NCBI GenBank assembly: GCA_020809705.1
Contig: CP085828.1
Location: 6,138,001-6,202,000, forward strand
Origin: Calonectria ilicicola
Taxonomy: Eukaryota; Ascomycota; Sordariomycetes; Hypocreales; Nectriaceae
DNA length: 64,000 nt
Reading direction: 5' to 3'
Shown here in pieces: positions 9,138 through 19,971 of the stretch. Each line of letters starts with the position of its first letter. Within the stretch, counting starts at the first letter, position 1. Under the pieces are notes generated by a model. It had not been told where the DNA came from, did not search any database, and saw nothing but the letters and a program-made list of their open reading frames with translations. A program made the translations under genes and the position numbers.

Positions 9138-10969
9138 TACAACCGGAATAGAAGATTATGGTGATTAAAGTGGTATAGAGAAAAAGATGCGGATTGAATG
9201 GGTTGAATAGCACGTTTACACAGCAGAATCTGGGAGGATATTATACAACAGAGCTTGAGGCCCTCTATTTCTCAAAGTGGGCCAACTCATGGTCACAAGC
9301 ACGGCAAAAGGTGAAAAACATCACACCGCAACGGGAGATGGTAGTGCCCAACGACACCAAGGACTGTTCTAGCCACGATACGACAAGGTCTGGGAAAAAT
9401 TTTCGTGGCATCGTGAGTTGGGGTCCAACACGCGAATCGGTGTATTCGCCCGAGTAACTCGCTGATCCACGTGGTTTGCCGTGGGCTTTTTTGTTGTTGA
9501 GTGTCGGAACGCTTATGCAGCGGTTGTCGACCCATTTCTCAAATAGGCAAGCTCGAGAACCAAAGCGAAGTTTACCGTGGGCTTGTTTAATACGCCGCAT
9601 GGCAAGATGAGCCGCGTCGACCCCTGGCGCTTGCAAAAGGCACTGTGTGTCCTGCATTAGGTTAATGTATTTTTGTTCTAGATCGAAACCGCCTAGCTTC
9701 TATGAGAATCGAGTCCATTCCCGTGACCACCGCGCACGGCTGGCTAGTTCGCTGGAGTCCTCTTGGCTCCGATGTTCGGGGCCTAAAAACCTTAAGCGAA
9801 AGTAAACGAATGCGCCGCTCGAAAAAAAATGTCTGCAGAGGATAGGGGGAGAGAGGAGACAACTGGGCAATAGGCCGCGCAATGGGTCTAGAGTGACTCA
9901 CTCTCGTGGTTGGTTCGATTATAATCGACACATTGATATGTGTCGATTTTTTTTTTTATCCGAAAAAGGAAAGTGAAAGAGAAGAAAGGCTAGAAACCTG
10001 ACTGGATAGCGAGTCCCATCGTCAGTACCCGACGCTTCATTCTTTCGAGGCCGGATATTCTGGAGGTCTGTTGGTGGTGAGCATCGGTGAGCAAGTGAAA
10101 ACGCACAACGCAAGAACGTGGCAAAATGGTGACATTCACTAGAACAAATAAAGAAGAGTAAACTGACACGACGGCAACTATGACAAATATGAGAAAATGC
10201 GAGCTAGATTGACACCATCAACAAGCATCTGTCTGTGAGCATACAAAAAAGCGCTGCCTTCGAAAAAGGCGACATGAGTGTAGATTCAGGGTAGGGGGGG
10301 GACGGCGCCATTAAATGTACAGAATGCATTTGATCGCCTGGCCCAAGCAAGATGAACAGATTTTCACCTACATCAGGGATGAACGTCCTTGCCGTATGGT
10401 CTCGTAAACCTTGTTCGTCAAGTGGAGCACATGCTTGTTGTTTTCTCCACCCGTTTCCTCGTGCTGCAACTCTTGGGTGTCCTTTGGATCCAGATCCAAC
10501 TGACGCTCATGCTATTAGAATGCTGTAGTGATCAAGTTTTTGGTTCGGTTGTACCGAGTAACACGAATTCGGATCGCTGTAAAAAAAAAAAAGTGGCTTT
10601 GAAAAACGTTATCTGTTGCAGAATGGACCCTTTGGAGGTTCTTCTCTTTTCCTCGAGACAATATGTCGCATGACGATCACTCAGAAAATAGGAATGCTTG
10701 CGGATGGTAAAACAAGGTTGATAATTAAGCAGGTTGCCGCTAAAGCAGGTTGCCGCTAATGCTTGCCGAAGAAGTTGTTTTGGGCAAAAGTTCAAATTGC
10801 AACCGGTAAAAGCAGGGATTGCTCAGGGCAGCTCAGGCACCAACCCTAAAACTAGTAATTTTAAAAGTCCAAGTTAGTAACCCAGTTTAGCTGTATTTGT
10901 CACCGTTGTGGCTTTGGACCCCTCTTGGTCGAGCCCATATAAAACTCGTACATTCATTCGCTAATTAAG
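9138..10969. other. intergenic, no gene recognised
   Basis: 1.8 kb between the MFS start and the Hsp70-like stop. It contains a T-run at about 9948-9957, an A-run near 10577-10590 and a perfect 16-bp tandem duplication at 10727-10758. Open frames here are short and overlap on both strands with no family resemblance. Confidence 0.5.
10727..10758 (+). repeat. 16-bp perfect tandem duplication
   Basis: The unit AAGCAGGTTGCCGCTA occurs twice head to tail (10727-10742 and 10743-10758), downstream of the Hsp70-like gene. It may be a simple replication slip; no function is evident. Confidence 0.7.
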
Positions 10970-12713
10970 TTATAGACCACTAATAGCGTTTGTGGTTGGT
11001 AGAAGCTCACGAAGAACATCATCTTGCGCGTAGAGATTGTCCTGCTTCATCAATAAGAAATCAATCATAGCCCTATCTCTCCCCTCAACAATAGTCTTCA
11101 TATGAGCTTTCTCCTTTCGCCCAGATTTCAGCTCATGAGCAGTAACTGTCAGTTGATAATTGGCGTCAAGCTCAAACCCAACCTCAATCACCGGAATGCC
11201 TTTAGGCAGTGGTGGCAAGTCGAGCTTTAGTTCACCGAGAAATACATTTTCTCGTGCCAGCGCTCGTAAGCCTTGGTGTACTTTCACAACTGCGACTGTT
11301 TGGTTATGCTTTTCTGTTGTAAATAAATTCCGTTTTCGTGTTGGGACCGGAGTGTGTCGGTGAATGACTTCCTTCATGAGACCATTTGCCGATTCGATGC
11401 CGATGCTCAGAGGGCAAACGTCAATTGGTAGGGTACAATAACCGTCGTCAGAAATTAGAACGCGACTCATTAAGGCGGCACCCATAACATAGACGTTGGC
11501 GGGTTCAACGGCGTCGGCAGCTTTGACTCCCAAGTATTCTTCAAGTAACGGCTGAAGTTTTGGTAGATAACCCGAGTTACCAGCGAGTATTATGGCGTTG
11601 ATATTTCTTTTTTCGAGTCCTGATAATTTGAGTGCTCGTTCGACTAATGAAAGACTTGTTTGGAAAAGCCCATCGACGCTTGGTGTGAAGGCATCCAAGT
11701 TTCCCATATCATACCGGTATGATGCTGAGAACTCGCTCTTTTCGTCCGTAATAGTATAGTTGAGTGTTGCAAGTGTCTCCATCACTCCCTGATCAGATTG
11801 AATGATGTGAAGAGCGAGCATGTTCCCTTCTAAGTTGTAGATGAGATAGTTCATTTCATCGTAATCGAGGTCCGAATAATGAGATATGCCAGCGGCCCCT
11901 GGTTCTCTCAATAGCCGGAGAACGTCAAGACCAGCCAAACCAGCAGCATGTTTTGTCGCATCCATTTGATTGTCATCAAAGGATTGCGGAACTGTTACAA
12001 CGGCCTGTGAAACCTTAGTTCCTGTGTGCCCTTCCACTGTATCCTTGATAGTCTTCAGAATGAAGCCGTAAAGGTCATCAGGTGTGAAATATCTGCGGCT
12101 TCCTGCAACATTGATCTCAACAACAGGCTGATTGTCTTTAGACACGACTTTAAATGGCAGATGCTTGATTTCAGATTCGATCTCAGAAAACTTGCGCCCG
12201 ATTAGATTTCTTGGAGTGTTAGTTTCTTGAACGCTAAAATGAATGACGACTGACCTGACGCCGAATACTGTATTATTTGGATCAACTTTTGAATGTATCC
12301 TAGCCGCTTCGCCAAATAGTGTTCCATTCTCAGTAAAGGCAATATACGAGGGGCTGAACTTGCTGGCTATTCAAGGTTAGGTCGAAGCGTCTCAATTCAA
12401 GTACCCACAAACGAGCATACTAACTTTGGAGCGTGGTCAGGACGTTAATCTCCTCAGCTGTAACTATTGCGACTCTGCTATGCATAGCCCCGAACTCCTT
12501 TCAATTCGTCAGCATGCAACCGATGGCAGGAGTGGGAACCTCTACTATGCCAACACATGAGGGCTTTGTCTCCTCCAGCCGAACCGGGCGGCAGAGAGCT
12601 AGAAGGCAAATGAGAGTCGCGAGACAAAGAATCCAAATACTAGTATTACCGGGTTTCTTTCGCCGAGATTGTTGAAATGCCTGAGCGTTGGGTTTGGTTG
12701 TTCGTCCAGACAT
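10970..12713 (-). CDS. membrane-anchored Hsp70-like protein with degenerate ATPase (529 aa)
   Basis: Four exons: 12713-12546, 12494-12425, 12366-12255 and 12209-10970. The introns (51, 58 and 45 nt) have GT-AG ends, and two have clear CTGAC/CTAAC branch sites; together they remove every in-frame stop. A basic N-terminus and one TM segment (residues about 27-41) suggest an ER signal anchor. The rest aligns with the BiP/Hsp70 nucleotide-binding domain: SCVGI, SPSYIAFTENGTLFGEAAR, AVVTVPQSFDDNQ, LLREPGAAGISHYSD, then the start of the beta substrate domain. The nucleotide loops are altered: DLGTT is RLEET, the phosphate-2 loop DLGGGTFD is NLEGNMLA, and the adenosine motif GGSTRIP is GNSGYLP. It ends about 110 residues short of BiP, without the helical lid or an HDEL-type signal. 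Predicted not to cycle ATP; the role may be scaffold-like. Confidence 0.82.
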
Positions 12714-14102
12714 AGTGATGGTGTCTCAGAAGGATGACCTGATGACGAATTAGAATGAATAATTTAATCCCTACTACTAAGATCATGGGGAGCTGATACG
12801 CATTCATAGATGGCCAGTTTTCCGAGATCTGGCTTTTGAAGTGTGGTAGGTTACACAATCATAGTTACTCTTGTCGCGGTGTTGCCTAGCCTAATTTGAC
12901 ACTTGGCTTCTCATTGGCTCACTTAGCGTGTGGTGGGGACTACGTAAGCATGTGCATGTTATTTTCACAACCTTCGGCAGGACAAATTAATTATCCGGTG
13001 GAAGGACGCACTGCATGCAAACGGTCCTGGTTATGTAGTTTCTAGAGCCTATTGATCAAGCTCATCTCATAGACGATGTCTCAATTCCTTGTGACAATTT
13101 AATAAAAACATCACTTGCTCTTTTGTGTTAAACATCGATCCATTCTGGTGTGTTCGTGCGCCTTCAGTTTTCCTAAAATCCACGACATTCATACTGTTTG
13201 CTCTTGGCAGTACTTGTGCTCATGTGAGGGGGCAATTTGGTCCCAGAGTCTCTCCGAGTCCGTGCCGCTGCGGGCCTAAGCTTGAAGCAAATTCAGTCTG
13301 ACTTGCATTTCATCCACTAAAATTGTCTACAGAGGCCAAGATCTAGCCACCACACAGTGCTATTACATTCGGGTCCAAGGATTATTATATCATAATATTC
13401 TGTCACTGAATTTGAAGTAGTATCGGCAGCTCTGGTATTTGCATAATTTACCCAAACAAGTTTGGCATGAGGTATACGATCAAAGCAATTAATTGATGAG
13501 AAAATTGTGAACAAATAATAATAATAATATAGTAAATATTACTCGGACCTAAAGATATAAAGACATGACGATCTGCGCCGAAAACCACGCGTTTTACACA
13601 TGCCAGTCTAGAAACATTCCACATTCAAGATTTAGAACCTCGCAACGCCGTCACCACTCGCGATCGTCACTCTGGGCGGCAAGGGATACCATTGGCTTAC
13701 TTTCTCTTTTTTTAAAGTAGATTTCCGAATTGAGCATACCCATTAAAAGACCAATATGCTACCTGTCATATGATTCGAGAGACGTGGCTTACCCGGTTAA
13801 ATGGCCATGTTTCATTGCACAACAGCAGCCAGTCAGGAGAACCTATGCCGCGCGCGTCGGTCTTTAGTGTGATAGAATGGGATGCCAGCTCCGAAGCGCG
13901 CGACTCTTACAAATTCTAATCATGAAGTGCAACACGGAATGAACAGCTAACTACAGCGTGCCCTACCAGATCTCGTTCTCACATTGTGCATAATAGACAC
14001 AAGTAGCTCTGTTTTTGAAATATAATCAAGACCACATCCTTTCTCCTTCCACCATTTTGTTCGTATGAGTAGCACCTTTGCAATTCTTAGATATTGACCA
14101 CA
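12714..14102. other. divergent intergenic region, no gene recognised
   Basis: 1.4 kb between the Hsp70-like gene and the FMN reductase, transcribed away from each other. AT-rich with short AATAAT repeats near 13517-13530. No convincing TATA or coding segment found. Confidence 0.5.
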
Positions 14103-14723
14103 ATGGAAGCCATCCAAAAATTTGCTGTTATCACATTCAGCACTCGAACACCTCGAGTTGGGCCAAAAGTCGCCGCTGTAGTCAAGGATATTATAACAAA
14201 CGATGCGGATGCCGAACAAGGTATAGAGGTATCGTCAGTTGCAGTTGCAGATTTCAACCTGCCTGTGTACGACGAAGTAGTTATACCTGCGATGGTGCCT
14301 TCGAAAGCGTCCTTCTCCAAAGCCCATAGCATCGCATGGAGCAACGAAATCGCAAAGTACGCTGGCTATATCCTTGTCATCCCCGAGTATAACTTTGGCG
14401 TTGCTGGGAGTACCAAAAATGCGATCGATGATTTATACAACGAATGGTCAGGGAAACCAGCTGCCATTGTTAGCTATGGCATTTCCGGGGGAAATACAGC
14501 GAATGATTCACTTGCGGCCACTCTAAAGGGTATGAAACTCAAGGTTGCGACGACAAAACCTCTGATTTCTTTCCGCGGAGGTGTCGGGGCTGATTTGACT
14601 CTTGCAATGACCAAGGGGGAATTAGGTGAAGATACGAGAGATGATATTCGAGCCCAGTCAGCAACGATTCTAAAAGCTTTTCGGGAAGTGAGGGAATTAG
14701 CTGCGGGTTCTGTTAGTGCTTAG
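14103..14723 (+). CDS. NADPH-dependent FMN reductase family protein (206 aa)
   Basis: Single exon with a flavodoxin-like fold of the FMN_red family. The FMN phosphate loop is FSTRTPRVG near residues 11-19. The signature PEYNFGVAGSTKNAIDDLYNEW (about 96-117) is followed by KPAAIVSYGISGG, as in quinone/azo/FMN reductases such as yeast Lot6-type proteins. It would use NAD(P)H to reduce FMN or quinones in the cytosol. I chose ATG 14103 (CACAATGG context); no upstream in-frame ATG is visible. It lies convergent to the secreted-protein gene. Confidence 0.9.
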   Translation: MEAIQKFAVITFSTRTPRVGPKVAAVVKDIITNDADAEQGIEVSSVAVADFNLPVYDEVVIPAMVPSKASFSKAHSIAWSNEIAKYAGYILVIPEYNFGVAGSTKNAIDDLYNEWSGKPAAIVSYGISGGNTANDSLAATLKGMKLKVATTKPLISFRGGVGADLTLAMTKGELGEDTRDDIRAQSATILKAFREVRELAAGSVSA

Positions 14724-15416
14724 AGTGATGTAAAGGAGGAGCCTGGGTTTAGAACTTTCATTAGTGCTACAAATGAGCATTTCTCCCCTGACCGTTTGGA
14801 AGAGCCTCTTTTGAAGTTGAAAATATGTATAAACCAGGATCGATTGGATTGACGGCTTGTAAGGGCGCAGGGTAATCCTGTGCGGCTGTGGGTTGAAAGT
14901 TAGCGCTAGTTGGTGATCGTTACATCGCGGAGCTGGAGATCCAAACCTAATCTTTCGATCTTGATGATTATCTAGTATGACTCGATATGGTCTCAAGAGC
15001 AATACGAACTTCGTAATGATTCATAAAATGAGTTGGTTCAGTGTATTTATTTCCTTAGGCTCGCTAATCACCGCGTCGTTGGTGCACACCTGGACAGATT
15101 ACTAAGGTCTATGGTTAGGGCTACGTGTATGTGTGGGCAGACTTATCGCGATCATGCATGCATCCAAACTGCGTATCGATGTCACTAAGATCAGATCATT
15201 GCAACGGAGATAATTTAACCATATCTTTATTTTCAAAAGGCCTCATCGATAGGCCAATAACAACACGTCTATGTGCGCCAATCCATCTATGACTATTTCG
15301 ATGATAACGGGAGCTGCCAAAAGCTAGTCTAACATACAAAGATAAACAATGCAATCTCAGTCATCGGTCCTTCGTGATTTCAACATGCTCGCCTTTCTGT
15401 CTAATAAGGCTCCATC
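14724..15416. other. convergent intergenic spacer
   Basis: 693 bp between the stops of the FMN reductase and the secreted protein. AT-rich, nothing recognised. Confidence 0.5.
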
Positions 15417-16121
15417 TTAAGCGTGGGTGCCAGTACCAATGCAGTAAGGGATGGGGTACTCCGTGCTGTTGCAGAGACGGATGACACCCTTGACCCACTC
15501 AAGATCGCCATAAGACTGGCTGGTGTAGGTATCGGATGAGAAGGTGGAGTTATCAGGGCTGTCAGTGCAGCCAGACAAAACATTGCCCTGCACACGGCGG
15601 ACGTAGGGCTGGCTGACAATGACACCATACTGGCCATCGGGGACGGCGAAAGACTGGGTCTGAGTGGTGGTGGTGGTCCAGGTATCAGTGTAGGTGAAGG
15701 AGAAGGACTGAGAAAGAAGGTCCTTCACGACGGTAAGACTCTGGGAGATGCCGACAGACACAGAGTTGGAAATGGAGTAGCCAGCGGACACAGAAACGGT
15801 GCCAGAGCCGCCCTGGCTGCTAACAACAGGCGAGATGGCAACGTCCCAGTTGAGGAAGGTCTCGTCAGAGAGGACCTGGATCTCAGTGCTCTCCTCGCAA
15901 CCACGGCGGGCAAGTGTGGTAGCCTCGGTGTCGTCAACACCAAAGACAGATGGGGCAGCAGCTCGAGACTCAAGACGGTCAAACTCAGCGGCCTTCATGA
16001 CCTCGCTGGTGCCATCATGCTTGAGGACGATGACATCGTCGGCAGCGAGAATGTTGGGGGAGGGAGCGGCTGCGGCAGTGGAGACAAGGCCGAGAACGGC
16101 GGCAACGGTGGGCAGCAACAT
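15417..16121 (-). CDS. secreted protein, Celp0028-effector-like (234 aa)
   Basis: Single exon. A signal peptide (MLLPTVAAVLGLVSTAAAA) is followed by a short propeptide-like stretch with basic sites, including LESR before AAAPS and RR near residue 74. The mature part has a Ser/Gly/Thr-rich beta-strand-like run (GTVSVSAGYSISNSVSVGISQS, then TWTTTTTQTQ) and a C-terminal domain with three Cys. The alternating polar/hydrophobic strands suggest a beta-rich extracellular protein. It resembles a group labelled Celp0028 effector-like in ascomycete annotations; this is recalled, not searched. No enzymatic motif is visible. G+C at third positions is high, unlike the AT-rich spacers, so it looks well maintained. 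Confidence 0.75.
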   Translation of the reverse strand: MLLPTVAAVLGLVSTAAAAPSPNILAADDVIVLKHDGTSEVMKAAEFDRLESRAAAPSVFGVDDTEATTLARRGCEESTEIQVLSDETFLNWDVAISPVVSSQGGSGTVSVSAGYSISNSVSVGISQSLTVVKDLLSQSFSFTYTDTWTTTTTQTQSFAVPDGQYGVIVSQPYVRRVQGNVLSGCTDSPDNSTFSSDTYTSQSYGDLEWVKGVIRLCNSTEYPIPYCIGTGTHA

Positions 16122-17371
16122 GATGAATTAAAAAGATGAACGATTGTAAACTCAAGAGCTCTGAAAAGAGTGACTGTCAAAAGGAGTGACTGGTGGTAGA
16201 ATTAAGGAATGATTGTGATGAAATCGATGACTGGATTGTGTTGGACTGATACTGCACTTGGCCTGGGGATGGCTTCGGGCTTTTAAGGAAAGTTGCGATA
16301 TGCCAACACGATACGGGTAGCCCTTTTCCATCTTTCCATTGTGCTTCTTTGCCGTCCAAGGAACCCTTGCCATGGCATAACACACAGTTGTTTGAGAACG
16401 CCAAAAATGGATACGGGGATGCAAAGCCCTCATTGGTGGATGAACTGCCAGGTCTTGGCAGAGGGGTGTCAGTCGGACCCGCCGATGTAACAAGCGGAAC
16501 CCGCAACCCCCGAATATACCATAGGGCGTACTCGAGTTTCCCTTTTCTGAAGTGATCGGTATTCCGCTGATCGGTAGTGTACTTTTGTGCCAATCCACAT
16601 TTCGTCCCGTGTAGGGGACGAAAGTTTGGGATGGTGAACCCCCGCGTAGCCCGGACGTCCCGGTTGATGAGAGGACTGTCCAAGCACACAAGGCGTGTAC
16701 GCGGATTCGCTGAGAGGTTGTCAACCTGAATCTCTAGCATCCCCATTTACCGTATGCGTCTTTAAAGTTTAAATCTAGGAATCACACGACACTGTGGCGG
16801 GCATTCGTCATCGGGCTATCGCGATCCGACCAGGCCGGGGGGGCATAGTGGCTGCCAGCCCCGCCAGAACCCGATTTCTAGTGTCACGTTCCTTCCAAAT
16901 AGAAGGTGTTGCATTGATGAGAGGGCTGAAATGCCCACATTTACTGCAAGGCACAAGGGGCGAAACCTGGGTCGACAGGGAATCTCCACAGCCTTATTTG
17001 GCCCCTAAGCGTCGGTGACTGCGTTGAGATGACACACGGACCCCACCACTTACAACACCACACCATGTCAGTGGAATGGGCGTGTTGGTCCAAGGGTGTG
17101 TTTCACCTTCATCTGCGCAGCTCAATGCATAACGGATGAGACGAAAAGGAACATGGATACAGCCCTGTGGCCAAGAAACACGGGAAAATATTCCATTGCC
17201 TGATATATAATGGGCAGAATAATAGCTCAACTTTACAAGACATCATTCGGCTTATATACAGCATCCAGACATCCACTCTTTAGCAAAAAACCATCTGCAA
17301 CATCAAGCAACTTACACTCCTTTACTTTTGCATTTTTTAAGAAATCAAACACTCTTTTATCTTCTGTCACA
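16122..17371. promoter_or_regulatory. divergent promoter region between two secreted-protein genes
   Basis: 1.25 kb without a gene, shared by the 234-aa and 112-aa secreted proteins. It is unusually G+C-rich for a spacer here and has several CCCC/GGGG tracts (e.g. 16507, 16837) of the kind bound by zinc-finger regulators. On the right are TATATAA (17204-17210) and TATATA (17253-17258). Confidence 0.45.
17204..17210 (+). promoter_or_regulatory. TATA box candidate of the 112-aa secreted protein gene
   Basis: TATATAA about 160 bp upstream of the ATG. A second TATATA at 17253-17258 lies 114 bp upstream and is an alternative. Confidence 0.4.
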
Positions 17372-17873
17372 ATGATTGTCTCCGTTACCAAGGTCGTTTC
17401 CGCTGCCTTCCTCTTCTTCTCTCTGGCGTGAGTGTCCTCCTCTATCCACGGGCTCTTACATCTTCTCACACGTTGATAGTGCTGCCGACCTCCACGACAG
17501 CTGCACCTGCCACAATGGCGACAGCTACAACTGGCGCATAACCACCAAGGCCTGTACAGTCTACAATGACGCTGCCTACGAGGTAAGACATCATTACTTA
17601 TTTTAAGACTACCTGGCCATTTACTAACTGACTTCTCTAGTGGGGCAGTGCTACCTATAATTCTACCTCTGGCCGAGTAAGTAACTCCATGGACATGGAA
17701 GGAGATACAGCTGCTGACAGTCATTATAGTGCACCCAGAACACCAGCACCGATCAGATTGCCGGTGATCAGTGGGAGGATGCTTGCAAGCAGATTGCCAA
17801 GTCTGGATTCGATTGTGCTGATGGCCGTGGAACTTGCTATGCCGACCCCGATGATATTAAGGGCTGGTGCTAA
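17372..17873 (+). CDS. small cysteine-rich secreted protein (112 aa, effector-like)
   Basis: Four short exons: 17372-17427, 17480-17582, 17641-17676 and 17730-17873. All introns are 52-58 nt with GTGAGT/GTAAGA/GTAAGT donors and TAG acceptors. A signal peptide (MIVSVTKVVSAAFLFFSLAAA) is followed by a mature part of about 90 residues with eight cysteines: SCTC, KAC, CTQ, ACKQ, DC, TCY and a terminal WC. That number is compatible with four disulphides. No homolog is recognised by eye. Size, secretion and Cys pattern fit a fungal effector or small secreted antimicrobial class. Each Cys-bearing block is cut by an intron, so simple frame calls miss this gene. Confidence 0.75.
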
Positions 17874-19039
17874 GCAATTGGGAATTTGTTTACAATAGAC
17901 GCTTGATAAACCTGTTTGAACATTTAGACCACAAATAGACAAATAATGCCATTTCTTGATATTTAGAGAGACAAAAAACACTCAAGTTTGATGTGATGTT
18001 CCCTTTGCTCAAAGGAAAGACGTTGGTTGAACACTTACGTACATTTTCGACCCCGTTGTCCCCATCATAGCCAAGCGCTGTACCGTTGCAATCGGTAAGA
18101 TTGAGTTTCCGCTTGTTCAAACCTAAAACACTATCCACATCTGGAAGTCTACGCGGGAGGTTGAGGCTCCGATTTTTGGACCGTGCAATTGGCTCGCTTT
18201 CGTCCTAGCTTGGCTCACTCACCCTACACCCCATCGATTTTCTCACTTAGCCTTCCTTTTTTCAATCATGCTTAAATATTGCTTCCTTAGTTGATATATT
18301 TATAAACAATGTGAATTTAAGAATTTAATAAAATCTCTTTTGGGGGATTTCTTGGACAGAGTGAAGAAACAAAAAAGTTTGTCAAAACATGTCCAGCATG
18401 GACACACCTTCATTCCGAATTTTGTTTTCCTTTCAGAAAGCACCTGATTATGGAGACAACACTCATGAATCATGGAGATATCGGATATACTGAGGCGCAT
18501 CCGATTATGTAATTTCTTAACTACTAAACAAGCTTTGAGAGCACATTGTCAGGTCAATGTAATAAAACGATGGATGGTTGGAGCAGTTTCATGCTGGCCA
18601 TTTTTTGGGATGAACGCGTCCACATTGATGAGTTCAAGCCACACCGTTCGCATGTAACGCTATAGTTGCCTATCTTATAGCCATCAGGGCGGAAAGTGAG
18701 AGGGGCTACTTTGAGTTTCGGTGTGTCCCCTGAATGGATACGAGTTGATGAACCCATGCCCCGCTATTTTTATCCAAGCATGTTGCTAAAGCTCAATTGG
18801 TTCCCTCACCGTCGCAGAATTGTGTCTTCACAAAATTTTAAAGAGTGCAATGAAAGAAAACATCTCGAATTGCATGATAAGTTCAACGGTCAAATCTACG
18901 CATCAATCAATACTATTTCTACGGCGAGTTCAACAGGATTTCAGCAGAGAATTTTGAAGAGGCAGGTATTAGGATTGCGGACGAGAAGAATGTATAATTT
19001 GTGCATGAAACCTAACATATAATCATTGGGTCTCGGCAA
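17874..19039. other. convergent intergenic spacer
   Basis: 1.17 kb, AT-rich. No gene supported, although several short frames exist on both strands. Confidence 0.5.
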
Positions 19040-19971
19040 CTATGGTTGGTGCGATAATATTAAGCCTTGGGAGTGTCTACACGGTATAGGTGGACAAGGC
19101 AACTGGTGCTCTCGCCCTACAGCCGATGAAATAAATCTTGAGCTTCTGACGTATACATTATGAAGGTTAGTGGTTGCATCGCTCATCACATAGCTCCGTG
19201 TATCCCTAATTTCATCAGTGTCAGTTCTAAACTCTAAAACGCTCTCGATAGATAGATTACGTACAATGAGTTTGCCAGGCCGGCCCGCGCAATCGCTTGA
19301 CAGGGGAAAGCGACGCTGGATTGACCAAAGCAAGGAGTCTGGGCCACGGTTGAAAACTGTTGGAACTTTTGGTGTTTTATCTCGGAAGAGCATGAGCTCA
19401 TCTGTCGATACGCATGGTCAATACCGGAATGTAGATTGAGAACCTGGAAGGTGTTCACCTTCGAATAGAGTCACGACTTCGGCGATAGTGGAACCTCTCA
19501 TACCGAAACCAATTCCGGTCACGTCCCATTTCGTTCCTTTCAAGTAACGAGCAAAATCTTCTTGGGGCCACTCAGGCCCGGCCCAGACAACTATGGTGAG
19601 TAGTCAGCACATATTGTAGAAGGAACCCGAGAAAGGAATGCCTCGCGGGAAAAAAAAATACATACTACGAAGGTTGTAGCCGGCAGCCAGAGTAGCGTTC
19701 ACGTCTTTTCGCAAAGCCGCATCGACCTTGGCGGGATCCCACCCCTCCTCGATGACGTATGGGTGGTAAGGGGGAAGGCCGCTTTAGGGAGGAGAGTTAG
19801 TGCCTTGTATTTCCCGTGTCATCCCGGAGCCAATCCTTTAATTACTTACGTATAGAAGACGTTGAGTTCACCGCAACCTAGAAGTTTGGGATCCTTGCCC
19901 TTAGTTGGCGAGGCGGTGATAGCAGACACAGCGATAGCCGCTAGACAAACAAATTTTGAGATTGACAGCAT
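19040..19971 (-). CDS. secreted protein of unknown function (about 243 aa, C-terminus uncertain)
   Basis: Exons read as 19971-19850, 19781-19666, 19590-19459 and 19401-19040, with GTAAGT/AAG, GTATGT/TAG and GTGAAC/CAG junctions that keep frame. A signal peptide (MLSISKFVCLAAIAVSAITA) is followed by conserved-looking blocks: DVNATLAAGYNLR, WAGPEWP, GTGIGFGMRGS-like GIGFGMRGS, and PTVFNRGPDSLLWSIQRRFPLSSDC. I recall secreted fungal hypothetical proteins with the same GVGYGVRG and NYSPDSxxWSxxRRFPL pattern. The C-terminal 70 residues after GRPGKLI may not be real: GTACGT there is a possible donor, and the usual C-terminus would be shorter. Function unknown. Confidence 0.7.
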
